In this document: piece after piece, positions 1 to 8,550 of the stretch
Numbering within the stretch: the stretch's first letter is position 1
Layout of the letters: every line of letters starts with the position of its first letter
NCBI RefSeq assembly: GCF_024347515.1
Contig: NZ_AP025493.1
Span: 744,001-808,000, forward strand
Origin: Vibrio gigantis
GTDB taxonomy: Bacteria > Pseudomonadota > Gammaproteobacteria > Enterobacterales > Vibrionaceae
Length of the DNA stretch: 64,000 nt
Direction: 5' to 3'
Notes under the pieces: generated by a model
Databases searched by the model: none
The model's input: only the letters and a program-made list of their open reading frames with translations
Told to the model about the DNA's origin: nothing
Program-made: the position numbers and the translations under genes

Positions 1-1017
1 GATGTAATTAAACAGCGCATGGAAGCTCTAGAGCATGAGAGAATCAGCGAACAACCGATCAGCCATGATCAAGCCGATAATTTCATTAGAACGGCCAGTA
101 TTCTCGCTCCTTATGTGGATCACCTACTCTCATACGTAACCCCGTCAAAGCTATCACCGATGAAGATTGTGGTTAACGCGGGAAACGGCGTTGCTGGGCA
201 TGTCATTGATGCTCTAGAGACTAAGTTCAACGAATTTAATGTTCCAATCGTCTTCATCAAGGTTCATCACATTCCTGATGGGATGTTCCCAAATGGCATT
301 CCTAACCCTTTACTCAAAGAAAACCAAGCAGCCACTCGCGATGCCGTTTTAGAGCACTCCGCAAACCTTGGCATCGCATGGGATGGTGATTTTGATCGTT
401 GTTTCTTCTTTGATGAAAAAGGCAATTACATTGAGGGTTACTACATCGTAGGTCTGCTAACCGAAGCCTTCTTGCTGAAAGACTCCAATGCAACTGTACT
501 ACACGACATGCGTATGACATGGAATACGATAGAGATTGCAGATAGACTCGGTGGAAACGCTGTTGGAGTCAAAGCTGGGCATGCTTTGATCAAAGAGAAA
601 ATGCGAGAGCTCAACGCAGTGTACGGTGGAGAAATGAGCGCACATCACTACTTCCGTGACTTTGGGTATTGCGACTCAGGGATGATTCCTTGGCTACTAG
701 TCATTGAACTGCTCAGTAAGACTCAACAATCTCTCCACCAACTCATCAGATCAAGCATGAACAAATTCCCTTCTTCAGGCGAGATAAATCGCGAGGTAGC
801 AGACTCTGAAAAGGTTATGGCTCGTGTACTATCACGCTACCAAAAGAGTGCTGTACACATCGATCATACCGATGGAATCAGCATCAACATGGGCGAGTGG
901 CGTTTCAACTTGAGAAAGTCCAATACCGAACCATTAATCCGCCTTAACGTAGAAACCAGACAAAATAGAACTTTGTTAACAGAAAAAGTGGAAGAGCTAC
1001 TCAACCTAATCAGGTAG
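1..1017 (+). CDS. manB: phosphomannomutase (partial, 5' end outside window)
   Basis: Interconverts mannose-6-phosphate and mannose-1-phosphate, feeding GDP-mannose synthesis for surface polysaccharide. The frame is open from base 1 with no stop, so the N-terminal part with the active-site serine lies upstream of the window; an internal ATG at 19 is not the real start. Visible family signatures are the metal/sugar motif DGDFDR, the sugar-binding GEMSAHHYF loop and the C-terminal phosphate-binding segment RKSNTEPLIRLN. The GEMSAHHYFRDF and YCDSGMIPW stretches match the CpsG/ManB type. It is followed by a hairpin terminator and convergent with the next gene. An alternative would be another phosphohexomutase of the same superfamily. 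Confidence 0.9.
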   Translation, partial: DVIKQRMEALEHERISEQPISHDQADNFIRTASILAPYVDHLLSYVTPSKLSPMKIVVNAGNGVAGHVIDALETKFNEFNVPIVFIKVHHIPDGMFPNGIPNPLLKENQAATRDAVLEHSANLGIAWDGDFDRCFFFDEKGNYIEGYYIVGLLTEAFLLKDSNATVLHDMRMTWNTIEIADRLGGNAVGVKAGHALIKEKMRELNAVYGGEMSAHHYFRDFGYCDSGMIPWLLVIELLSKTQQSLHQLIRSSMNKFPSSGEINREVADSEKVMARVLSRYQKSAVHIDHTDGISINMGEWRFNLRKSNTEPLIRLNVETRQNRTLLTEKVEELLNLIR

Positions 1018-1044
1018 GCTTATCTTGTCATTGTCTAGTTCAAA

Positions 1045-1070
1045 AAAGCCGCAAATAGTTGCGGCTTTCT
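1045..1070. terminator. bidirectional rho-independent terminator
   Basis: A 10-bp stem (AAAGCCGCAA paired with TTGCGGCTTT, 4-nt loop) lies between convergent genes. The longer T-run is on the minus strand, so it serves the gene at 1088-1495 best and may also end the phosphomannomutase transcript. Confidence 0.85.
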
Positions 1071-1087
1071 CATGTAAGAAAACTGTA

Positions 1088-1495
1088 CTATTTAAGCTGG
1101 CGCGACGTATAAGTTTCGCTGATCACGCCAGAGCCTTTGCGCTTTTTCATTGTTACTTTTACTGAGCGCTTCGCGTCAGCAACATCATAACGAATCGCTT
1201 GGCCCAAGAACTTATCGTTACGCTTGAGCTCTCTAGCTTCCAACTTGATCGTTTTGTTACCGCGGTTTACGTCGCAACGGTAATCCCAATCGTTCTGCCC
1301 ATCTTTCAAGCTAAGCAAGATACGCTGATTGCTTTTTCCTGACGTCGCTTTAATACCACGAGGTTGCTTGTCAATCGCTAGTGCAAGGCCAGCTTTACAT
1401 AGTTGCTCTGCGTTGAGCCCTGTTGCAGCTTGTACATTTGATATAGAAAACGTGTTTAGCGCAATTAATACTACACTCGCCAATACTACTTTCAT
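1088..1495 (-). CDS. secreted hypothetical protein
   Basis: Function not recognised. The 135-residue product starts with a clear signal peptide (hydrophobic residues 3-15, likely cleavage after VQA at about residue 23). The mature part is small and basic, with two cysteines (about residues 33 and 74) that could form a disulphide bond in the periplasm. It is a monocistronic gene between aroG, which ends in its own terminator, and the terminator at 1045-1070. I saw no enzyme motif. Confidence 0.7.
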   Translation of the reverse strand: MKVVLASVVLIALNTFSISNVQAATGLNAEQLCKAGLALAIDKQPRGIKATSGKSNQRILLSLKDGQNDWDYRCDVNRGNKTIKLEARELKRNDKFLGQAIRYDVADAKRSVKVTMKKRKGSGVISETYTSRQLK

Positions 1496-1604
1496 TGGTA
1501 CGACTCTTCAGTTTATGGAACACCACACTATTTAACCATTCAGCATACAATAAGTAAATATCTTTATGGGATAGCAAACCTTAAAATGAGAGGCGTATAA
1601 AAAA

Positions 1605-1632
1605 GCCCTTACTCACAAAAGCGAGTAAGGGC
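1605..1632 (-). terminator. rho-independent terminator of aroG
   Basis: A 10-bp perfect stem (GCCCTTACTC/GAGTAAGGGC, 8-nt loop) is followed on the minus strand by a run of six T, about 47 bases past the aroG stop codon. Confidence 0.85.
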
Positions 1633-1678
1633 CTTAAATAATCTAAGTCGTTTTAAAAGCTAATTAAAGCAAACCAAC

Positions 1679-2731
1679 TTACTTGTTGCGACGAGCTTCA
1701 ACTGCGTCTGCTAGCTGGCGCAGCACTGTTTCAGTATCTTCCCAACCAATACAAGCATCAGTAACAGATTGGCCGTAAGTTGCAGCTTTACCATCAACCA
1801 AGTCTTGGCGACCTTCAACAAGGTGAGATTCAATCATCACACCGAAGATAGCTTTGTCACCACCAGAAATTTGTGCGCTCACGTCATCAGACACGTTCAT
1901 TTGACGTTTGAACTGCTTAGAGCTGTTCGCGTGACTGAAATCGATCATCACTTTTTGTGGAAGACCTGAAGCTGCTAGCTCTTCTTTAATCTTACCAACG
2001 TGCTCTGCACTATAATTTGGCTCTTTACCACCGCGTAGGATGATATGACAATCAGGGTTACCTGCTGTTTCAACAATAGCTGAATGACCGTACTTAGTTA
2101 CCGATAAGAAGTGGTGAGAAGCGCTAGCAGAGCGAATAGCATCTGTTGCGATCTTGATGTTGCCATCAGTACCATTCTTAAAACCAACTGGGCAAGATAG
2201 GCCTGAAGCCAGCTCACGGTGAACTTGAGATTCTGTCGTACGTGCGCCAATTGCACCCCAACTGATTAGGTCAGCAACGTATTGAGGCGTGATCATATCT
2301 AGGAATTCACTTGCCGTTGGCATGCCCATGTCAGTTAGGTCAAGCAGTAGCTTACGTCCTAAACGAAGGCCATCATTTAGTTTGAACGTATCGTTCATGT
2401 ACGGGTCGTTGATTAGACCTTTCCAACCTACCGTTGTGCGTGGTTTTTCAAAGTAAACACGCATTACGATTTCAAGCTTATCGCCGAGTTCGTCACGCAG
2501 CACTTTTAAACGCTTGCCGTACTCAAGAGCAGCTTCTGTGTCATGAATAGAACATGGACCAACAATTACAAGCAAGCGATCGTCACTATCTTCTAAAATA
2601 TTGTGAATCGCTTTACGGCTTTCAAAGGTTGTAGAAGAAGCAATTTCTGTCGCTGCAAACTTTTCTAAAACAGCAACAGGTGGTAATAACTCTTTTACTT
2701 TGTTAATTCTTACATCATCAGTCTGGAACAT
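1679..2731 (-). CDS. aroG: 3-deoxy-7-phosphoheptulonate synthase (DAHP synthase)
   Basis: Condenses phosphoenolpyruvate and erythrose-4-phosphate in the first step of the shikimate pathway, in the cytoplasm. The 350-residue length equals that of E. coli AroG and the sequence follows it closely from the N-terminal DDVRINKVKELLPP segment through VGPCSIHD, FEKPRTTVGWKGLINDP, GARTTESQVHRELASG and IDFSHANSSKQ to the C-terminus. It therefore belongs to the type I class of feedback-regulated isozymes; the phenylalanine-sensitive type is the closest match in memory. A lone gene with its own terminator and a 20-bp inverted repeat about 150 bp upstream that could be a TyrR-type operator. Confidence 0.95.
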   Translation of the reverse strand: MFQTDDVRINKVKELLPPVAVLEKFAATEIASSTTFESRKAIHNILEDSDDRLLVIVGPCSIHDTEAALEYGKRLKVLRDELGDKLEIVMRVYFEKPRTTVGWKGLINDPYMNDTFKLNDGLRLGRKLLLDLTDMGMPTASEFLDMITPQYVADLISWGAIGARTTESQVHRELASGLSCPVGFKNGTDGNIKIATDAIRSASASHHFLSVTKYGHSAIVETAGNPDCHIILRGGKEPNYSAEHVGKIKEELAASGLPQKVMIDFSHANSSKQFKRQMNVSDDVSAQISGGDKAIFGVMIESHLVEGRQDLVDGKAATYGQSVTDACIGWEDTETVLRQLADAVEARRNK

Positions 2732-2878
2732 TGCTTACTTCTTCCTTTTTTCTATCCTTGAGCTGAATGTACGTTGTCTCACGTCACTTTCTATCAGCAC
2801 TAATCTTCTTGTTCCCTGTAACTTAACTAGTAAAAACTCTAGTTTCAATCACTAATTGAAAATAAACGCAATTTTTTT

Positions 2879-2898
2879 GTGTTTTATATTTAAAACAC
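2879..2898. promoter_or_regulatory. candidate TyrR-type operator upstream of aroG
   Basis: A perfect inverted repeat, GTGTTTT-N6-AAAACAC, contains the TGT-N12-ACA core spacing of TyrR boxes, about 150 bp upstream of the aroG start. TyrR control of aroG is known in enterics. The bases inside the core differ from the TGTAAA-N6-TTTACA consensus, so this is only a candidate. Confidence 0.35.
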
Positions 2899-3008
2899 CC
2901 CGTATAACATTATTTACACGTTATCGATTGCGTAATTTATAGGAAAGCAAGAGTAGTAATTATTCAAGCTTCAGCATTCCTGTGAAATTGTGTAGAACTG
3001 AAAAACAA

Positions 3009-3037
3009 AAAAGCTCACGTTATCAGCGTGAGCTTTT
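3009..3037 (-). terminator. rho-independent terminator of the DUF3820 gene
   Basis: An A/T-flanked stem (GCTCACG/CGTGAGC, extended by four A-T pairs) lies just downstream of the stop codon at 3044, with a T-run on the minus strand. Confidence 0.8.
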
Positions 3038-3043
3038 GTTTAA

Positions 3044-3259
3044 TTACATTCTTTTCAATGGCTTGACGACACTATCAAGCCCTTCAATTTTGAGAGCAAG
3101 GCACAATTTTAATAAGTCGCCTAGTTCGCCTGACGGGAATCCCTTTTTGTCGAACCACAGCAAATATTCTTCAGGTAAGTCAATCAGTGTACGACCCGCG
3201 TACTTTCCAAATGGCATCTGCATTCGAGCCAACTTAATCAGGTTCTCTTTCTCTAGCAT
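3044..3259 (-). CDS. DUF3820 family protein (YpeB-like)
   Basis: A 71-residue cytoplasmic protein that resembles E. coli YpeB and the DUF3820 (putative quorum-sensing-regulated virulence factor) family. The diagnostic segments are MPFGKYAGRTLIDLPEEYL at about residues 15-33 and the C-terminal EGLDSVVKPLKRM. Biochemical function is not established. It begins 12 bases after the stop of the lipoprotein gene upstream, so the two are probably co-transcribed and end at the shared terminator. Confidence 0.75.
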   Translation of the reverse strand: MLEKENLIKLARMQMPFGKYAGRTLIDLPEEYLLWFDKKGFPSGELGDLLKLCLALKIEGLDSVVKPLKRM

Positions 3260-3271
3260 TATTCGGTCTTT

Positions 3272-3943
3272 CTAAGCGTCATCTATGTTCTGTAGAGTAT
3301 CACCTAAACGTTCAACCCAATAGTTGATCGCGTCTTTGGCATCATCTAGCGAATCAATCATGGTTGAAAAATCTTTATTCCCCGCTTCTCGGTCGATTGC
3401 AGCAAACAATGGCGTCCCCTCTTGAGCATCACTGACCAATAACTCTACACTCGCACTCCCAACATTGCTGTGTTCGCCTATTGTCACCTTAGATATGGTT
3501 GACATCGCAAGACCAAACGGCAGAACACTGCTCGTTACAGCTAAGATCGGGTTGGGCGTTTCAACGTTACTTAGAGCGATACTCAAGCGCAGCGTCTTTC
3601 CTGTAGGTTCATCGACAATCGTTTTATGAGGCGATATTTTCTCTTCCAAACGCGCAACCATGTGGGTAGTGAGCACCTGAATTTCGTCCTGCTCTAACGA
3701 ACCTTCTTCTGCCAAAACAAAAATTTGGTCGATCACTACAGAATCGTAATCATCTAACTTGGATTTCAAACGCTGTGCGTCACGCAGACCGATTCTGGCC
3801 CAAACTAAGTCAACACCACCGTCAGGACCTGGCTGAAAATCTTCATAACTGGTGAACTTGGTTGCGGTTTTAATTGGACCGCCTGCACAACCAAACAAAA
3901 AAATGCTGGTTGCAACAAGCAAGAGAAGTTTTAAAGGTTTCAT
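3272..3943 (-). CDS. DUF3313-type lipoprotein
   Basis: A 223-residue exported lipoprotein. The N-terminus has a basic start, a hydrophobic stretch at 5-17 and a lipobox LFGC with the acylated Cys at residue 19. The remainder (VWARIGLRDAQRL early, a long alternating segment, then PFGLAMS and VELLVSDAQ) resembles the DUF3313 outer-membrane lipoprotein family, from memory. Glycine at +2 after the Cys rather than Asp suggests outer-membrane sorting. Probably an operon with the DUF3820 gene; role unknown. Confidence 0.65.
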   Translation of the reverse strand: MKPLKLLLLVATSIFLFGCAGGPIKTATKFTSYEDFQPGPDGGVDLVWARIGLRDAQRLKSKLDDYDSVVIDQIFVLAEEGSLEQDEIQVLTTHMVARLEEKISPHKTIVDEPTGKTLRLSIALSNVETPNPILAVTSSVLPFGLAMSTISKVTIGEHSNVGSASVELLVSDAQEGTPLFAAIDREAGNKDFSTMIDSLDDAKDAINYWVERLGDTLQNIDDA

Positions 3944-4042
3944 AGCGCACTTACATTAAATAGAAAAATCCAACTAAGTATGCCATACCCTATGTGAGAA
4001 GATTGTAGAAAAAGGGGTTAAAACTCAGAGCTAGCTCTAAAA

Positions 4043-4396
4043 TTAGTCATGCTGCACGGTATGAGCATACTCTACAATCACCTGATTTCCTTCGATATAA
4101 GCGTTTTGAATCTCGCCATCAACACTCATTCTACTTTTCAAATACACCACTTTAGGTCCAGACTCATTACCTTCTTTAAGTGAAGGGAACACATTTCTAG
4201 GTTCTAAATGAAGTAAACGGCAAAAGTGACTGATGAAAGACATGGTCAATGGCGTCTCCCCTCGCAGTACATTTGAGAAATCAAGCTGGTTCATCCCTAG
4301 CTTTTTTGAAAACTCCATCTGCGTAATTCGCATTCTCGATTTTTGTGACATCCACGTTTGATACAACGCATCTCTGTCTTGTTCTGTGAATTCCAT
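4043..4396 (-). CDS. small XRE-like DNA-binding protein
   Basis: A 117-residue protein with a helix-turn-helix-like segment at about residues 24-62 (ITQMEFSKKLGMNQLDFSNVLRGETPLT), which fits an XRE/Cro-type fold. The C-terminal half is beta-like and may dimerise or bind a ligand. The start is set at 4396 because AAAGGAG lies six bases upstream; a longer frame to 4453 has no ribosome binding site. Target unknown; it could regulate itself or gbpA, which is divergent. Confidence 0.65.
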   Translation of the reverse strand: MEFTEQDRDALYQTWMSQKSRMRITQMEFSKKLGMNQLDFSNVLRGETPLTMSFISHFCRLLHLEPRNVFPSLKEGNESGPKVVYLKSRMSVDGEIQNAYIEGNQVIVEYAHTVQHD

Positions 4397-4709
4397 ACCG
4401 ACTCCTTTATATAATTCATACCAATCAATTGTCCGTTTTTTCATACATGACATGTCAGAGTTCGGTTAGTGGAAACCAAAGGTTTGGTTTTGATATGAGC
4501 ACAATTGTTCTACAGAACGAAGCACAAAGACTCAAAGCATTCACAAAAACGATTAGAGCAAATGCTTTCTTTATTTATATCAATATTTTATACATTAACT
4601 TAAGAAATATATAGCAAGTTAATTTGTATTAAGAATTAAAAGTTCGAGATTGGCATTCCACATTTCAATCGATTGATTCGCATTTATAAAACTGGTTGGC
4701 TACATTTCG
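4397..4709. other. AT-rich intergenic region before the gbpA riboswitch
   Basis: No credible gene. The short plus-strand frame 4429-4614 has no ribosome binding site and unlikely composition. The gbpA promoter should lie here. Bases 4693-4702 show an 8-10 bp complement to the Qrr core (see findings). Confidence 0.5.
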
Positions 4710-4810
4710 TTTGCTCAAACGCACTTCTGGCAAACTATTTGAAAGAATAGGACGCAAAGCCACCGGTCTGTCGACAAATATTCTGTCTATGATAGCGGGG
4801 CCGCCACTTA
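4710..4810 (+). promoter_or_regulatory. c-di-GMP-I (GEMM-I) riboswitch of gbpA
   Basis: The aptamer landmarks occur in order: GCAC near 4721, GGCAAAC, a GAAA tetraloop at 4741, GGACGCAAAGCC (4750-4761), a CCGG element, and TAGCGGGG at 4793-4800 closing P1. These are the conserved nucleotides of GEMM-I. The same arrangement (Vc1) precedes gbpA in V. cholerae. Downstream lie a CACTTAA/TTAAGTG hairpin (4804-4820) and a T-run at about 4848-4854, which look like a transcription-termination expression platform; the exact switch logic is not readable by eye. Confidence 0.9.
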
Positions 4811-4880
4811 ATAGGATTTAAGTGTAAATGCATGCCGGAGTGTTCTCTTTTTTGTCGGCCAAATACAGTAAGGACAAATA

Positions 4881-6347
4881 ATGAAACAACTCCCAAAAAA
4901 ATCGCTCATCGCACTATCGCTACTTAGCGTAAGCGGTGCAAGCTTCGGTCACGGTTATGTCTCTGCATACAACAATGGCGTTGCTGAGAGCCGTGTTGCC
5001 CTATGTAAGTTCCCCGCGAGTGATACGCAAGAGAAAAACACCAACTGTGGTGGTATCCAATACGAGCCACAAAGTGTGGAAGGCCCTGAAGGCTTTCCTG
5101 AAGTCGGCCCTGCTGATGGGAAAATCGCCAGTGCGCAATCTTCTTTAGCAGCAGCACTAGACGAGCAAAAAGCAGATCGCTGGGTTAAACGCCCTATCAA
5201 GTCTGGTTCTCAGTACTTTGAATGGACGTTCACAGCTAACCACAAGACTCGCGATTGGAAATATTACATTACTCAACCAGACTGGAACCCAAACCAGCCT
5301 TTGGCACGCAGCTCCTTTGACTTAACGCCATTCTGTGTTGTTGAAGGCAATATGAAACAGCCACCGATGCAAGTAAGCCACTTGTGTAATGTGCCAGAAC
5401 GCGAAGGTTATCAAGTGATCCTTGCGGTATGGGATGTAGGTGACACTGCTGCGGCTTTCTACAACGTTATCGACGTGAAGTTTGATGGCGACGGTCCTAT
5501 CATTCCTGATTGGGATCAAGGCGGTCAAATCAACCCAACACAAGACCTGAATGTAGGTGACGCTGTTTACACTCGCGTATTCGATCAATCCGGTGAGAAC
5601 GCTTCATACAGCACTGAGCTTGTGATTGAAAGTTCTGAGCAAGGCAAAGCCAATAATTGGTCTTACGCTCTTTCTTCTAAAATCAACCAAGAGCAGACGC
5701 AAATCAAAGCAGGTCAATTGAACGACCAAGGTGATTTCGCCCCCGTTTACGGCACTAACCCTGTTTATCTAAAAGCAGGCTCTGGCTTTAACAGTGTAGA
5801 AATCGGCTACAAGATTGATACTCCAGAGCCAGAGCATGAGCTAGAAGTAACAGGTCTAGAGTCAGAGTACATTATCGATGAGAGCCAACCTACCCAGCTA
5901 GATCTTACGTTAGCGGCAACAGGCGATATCCAAGCTGAGCTTACCGTGTACAACCATCACCGTGAAGCGCTTGCATCTCAGAAATCGGACCTAACAGACG
6001 GACAAGTTGAAGGTGTTCAGCTGACTCTTTCTAAGTCTGAAGCTGGCCACCACATGCTTGTGGTTGTGACGAAAGATGACCAAGGTAACTTAGTGGATCA
6101 GAACACGCTTGATTTCCACCTAATGGACGAGCAAACACCGCCACCAGCAGGCGACTACGACTTCGTGTTCCCAGAAAGCATTGAGTCTTACACAGCAGGA
6201 ACAAAGGTTCTGAGCAGCGACGGCGGCGTTTATCAGTGTAAAGAGTTCCCATACTCTGGTTACTGTGTTCAATGGGCTCCAACAGCAACTCAGTACGAAC
6301 CAGGTGTCGGTTCACACTGGCAAAGTGCTTGGAACAAAGTGGACTAA
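4881..6347 (+). CDS. gbpA: GlcNAc/chitin-binding lytic polysaccharide monooxygenase GbpA
   Basis: A secreted four-domain adhesin and chitin-active LPMO. Signal peptide 1-23; cleavage leaves His24 as the N-terminal residue of the mature protein, which with His121 (in TFTANHKTRDW) forms the copper histidine brace of AA10 enzymes. An AA10 domain spans about 24-205, followed by two beta-rich domains (about 210-415) and a C-terminal chitin-binding module (about 425-488, with the aromatic-rich YQCKEFPYSGYCVQW). The 488 residues compare with 485 in V. cholerae GbpA. AAGGA lies eight bases before the ATG. It is governed by the riboswitch upstream and ends in the terminator at 6402-6430. Confidence 0.95.
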   Translation: MKQLPKKSLIALSLLSVSGASFGHGYVSAYNNGVAESRVALCKFPASDTQEKNTNCGGIQYEPQSVEGPEGFPEVGPADGKIASAQSSLAAALDEQKADRWVKRPIKSGSQYFEWTFTANHKTRDWKYYITQPDWNPNQPLARSSFDLTPFCVVEGNMKQPPMQVSHLCNVPEREGYQVILAVWDVGDTAAAFYNVIDVKFDGDGPIIPDWDQGGQINPTQDLNVGDAVYTRVFDQSGENASYSTELVIESSEQGKANNWSYALSSKINQEQTQIKAGQLNDQGDFAPVYGTNPVYLKAGSGFNSVEIGYKIDTPEPEHELEVTGLESEYIIDESQPTQLDLTLAATGDIQAELTVYNHHREALASQKSDLTDGQVEGVQLTLSKSEAGHHMLVVVTKDDQGNLVDQNTLDFHLMDEQTPPPAGDYDFVFPESIESYTAGTKVLSSDGGVYQCKEFPYSGYCVQWAPTATQYEPGVGSHWQSAWNKVD

Positions 6348-6401
6348 GTACTCGCTAGATACTTACTTTGTATTAAGTGCGTTTTAGTCATCAACCAAAC
6401 A

Positions 6402-6430
6402 AAAACGGATGCCCAAAGCATCCGTTTTCT
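6402..6430. terminator. rho-independent terminator between gbpA and cyoE
   Basis: An 11-bp stem AAAACGGATGC/GCATCCGTTTT with a 5-nt loop sits between convergent genes, 55 bases past the gbpA stop and 28 past the cyoE stop, and can act on both strands. Confidence 0.85.
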
Positions 6431-6458
6431 TGTTCAGTAAAAGTAAAAACGCCAGTTG

Positions 6459-7433
6459 TTAAAGTAGATAGTGGTCTGCCAACAGAGCAACAAACAAGAT
6501 CATGAGATGATAGATGGAGAACTTAAAGGTCTTCATCGCCATATTAGGCTCATCACGATACTTAAGTACCCAAGCGTGGTAAACAAACCCACCGTTGAGC
6601 ACCAATGAAGCGCTCAAATATATCCAGCTGCTCATGCCGACTAACACCGGCAATATACACACGATGCTCAACAACAAGGTATAGAGCAAAATAGAAGTCT
6701 TAGTGTATTCGATTCCGTGGGTCACAGGCAGCATGGGGATATTCACTTTGGCATACTCATCACGACGATGAATTGCCAACGCCCAGAAGTGCGGAGGCGT
6801 CCAAATAAAGATGATCATCACCAACAACCAAGCATTTGAGTGCAACTCATTGGTAACCGCCGTCCAACCCAATAGCGGAGGCATTGCACCTGCGATCCCA
6901 GCAATCACGATGTTTTGTGGCGTCGCTCGCTTTAAGTACATGGTATAAATCACTGCATAACCCAACAAGCTTGCAAAAGTTAGCCAAGCGGTGAGTTGAT
7001 TGACCCACACGACAAGCGTGACGAATCCAAGTAAGCCGATACCCGCTGCAAAGCTGAATACACGCACACTACTCAGCTCACCTGACGGTAAAGGTCGTCG
7101 GTTTGTTCGAGTCATCTGACCGTCGATCTTTTTATCGATCAAGTGGTTAAATGCAGCTGCTGAACCCGCCATTAGTCCTATCCCAATCATTCCGCACAGT
7201 GCTTGCTGTAAAGGTAAGCCATTAGGCACAGCCAGACACATCCCGACCAATGTCGTCAGCAACATCAAAGCAACCACTTTAGGCTTGGTCAGCGTTAAGT
7301 AAACTTTCCAAGTGGCTTTGTTCTTTGCAGCCATTTCGTTACTTAAAGCTATGTCGTTGTTGGCTGTTATCTTATGACTTAAGGTTGCGTCTTGAACCAC
7401 TACTTCATGTTGTGTTGACGTTCTACTTACCAT
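6459..7433 (-). CDS. cyoE: protoheme IX farnesyltransferase (heme O synthase)
   Basis: An integral membrane UbiA-family prenyltransferase (also ctaB) that attaches a farnesyl group to protoheme, giving heme O for the terminal oxidase. Signature NHLIDKKIDGQMTRTNRRPLPSG contains the first Asp-rich prenyl-diphosphate motif; the second region is IHRRDEYAKVNIPMLP. About eight or nine membrane segments. Start set at 7433 because AAGGAGGT lies five bases upstream. It overlaps the ctaA 3' end by 11 bases and is the last gene of the oxidase operon. Confidence 0.93.
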   Translation of the reverse strand: MVSRTSTQHEVVVQDATLSHKITANNDIALSNEMAAKNKATWKVYLTLTKPKVVALMLLTTLVGMCLAVPNGLPLQQALCGMIGIGLMAGSAAAFNHLIDKKIDGQMTRTNRRPLPSGELSSVRVFSFAAGIGLLGFVTLVVWVNQLTAWLTFASLLGYAVIYTMYLKRATPQNIVIAGIAGAMPPLLGWTAVTNELHSNAWLLVMIIFIWTPPHFWALAIHRRDEYAKVNIPMLPVTHGIEYTKTSILLYTLLLSIVCILPVLVGMSSWIYLSASLVLNGGFVYHAWVLKYRDEPNMAMKTFKFSIYHLMILFVALLADHYLL

Positions 7434-8478
7434 GATTACCTCCTTGTAATACACTGTTCTTCACCAAGCTCTCACTCGGTTTGCGTTGCCACACCACAAA
7501 ATTGGTTACAACCATGCTGATGAGCAACATCGCTGCGACTAGGTTATGCAAAACCGCAACTGAGATTGGCAGGTGAAACCATACATTGCTGACCCCAAGA
7601 CTGATTTGAGTGAACAACACGATTGCGACAATCACGCTTAGCTTTTGATGGGGCGCTTGGCCAAACTTCCATAACTGGTACACGACCATCAGCACCGTTA
7701 ACGTCGCCACAATAGCCCCAAACCTGTGCATGACATGGATGGTGAGCCTTGCAGGATACTCCAACACACCAAACTCATAATTATCATGTCCGCGTTGAGC
7801 AAAATCGAACGCATTTTTGAAATCGAGGTAGCTCATCCAGTTACCTTCACAAATAGGCAGTTGGGTACACACCAAAGCGGCATAGTTTGACGATGTCCAG
7901 CCACCAAGTAGTATCTGCCCAATCACAATGAGTAATCCAAAGAGCGCCCAAACTTTAAGTGATGGAGAATAAAAAGCCTCGCCAAAACGGCTTTGGAATT
8001 GAGACAAACGACAGTAGAGCAGACACAACAGTGACAACAGTGTGAAGCCCCCCATCAAATGCGCCATAACCACAACGGGCATCAACTTGAGAGTCACCGT
8101 CCACATTCCAAGCAAAGCCTGAAAAATCACAGTGGCTGAAATAAGCAAAGGAAGCCCAATCGAAGTAATATTCTTTTTAATACACCAAGCTACAACGACA
8201 AAGATAAGCAGCCCTAATGTTCCTGCAAAGTAGCGATGTATCATCTCAATCCACGCTTTCTCTGCTTCGAGTGCTCGCTCGGGAAATTGCAGATTGGCTT
8301 GATTCACCGCTTGGGCATCAGAGGGCACGGTGATCTTACCGTAGCACCCCGGCCAATCAGGACAACCAAGACCAGCATCAGACAAACGTGTATAAGCTCC
8401 AAGAACGATCACGGTAAGGGTTAACAAGATGGTTAATCTCATCACAAGCATCAGTAAATCGGGGGCTTTATTCTGCAT
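7423..8478 (-). CDS. ctaA: heme A synthase (COX15/CtaA)
   Basis: Oxidises heme O to heme A in the inner membrane. About eight membrane segments; conserved heme-ligand region IHRYFAGTLGL near residue 81 and VMHRFGAIVATL near residue 250, plus AHLMGG and VLHNL histidines. The paired Cys of GLGCPDWPGCYG in the first loop and VCTQLPICEGNW in the second are typical of the proteobacterial enzyme. ATG at 8478 is preferred over the GTG one codon earlier; GGGAG precedes it by seven bases. Lies between the Sco-like gene and cyoE in the operon. Confidence 0.92.
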   Translation of the reverse strand: MQNKAPDLLMLVMRLTILLTLTVIVLGAYTRLSDAGLGCPDWPGCYGKITVPSDAQAVNQANLQFPERALEAEKAWIEMIHRYFAGTLGLLIFVVVAWCIKKNITSIGLPLLISATVIFQALLGMWTVTLKLMPVVVMAHLMGGFTLLSLLCLLYCRLSQFQSRFGEAFYSPSLKVWALFGLLIVIGQILLGGWTSSNYAALVCTQLPICEGNWMSYLDFKNAFDFAQRGHDNYEFGVLEYPARLTIHVMHRFGAIVATLTVLMVVYQLWKFGQAPHQKLSVIVAIVLFTQISLGVSNVWFHLPISVAVLHNLVAAMLLISMVVTNFVVWQRKPSESLVKNSVLQGGNHGK

Positions 8479-8550
8479 CACTTATCTCCCTATACTTATT
8501 CCCTTCGCTAACAACACTCAAGCATTAACGTCATCTACCTGTACTTTCAA

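Noticed and set aside
4429..4614. Plus-strand frame of 61 codons upstream of gbpA
   Set aside because: It lies in AT-rich leader DNA without a ribosome binding site and overlaps the start of the XRE-like gene.
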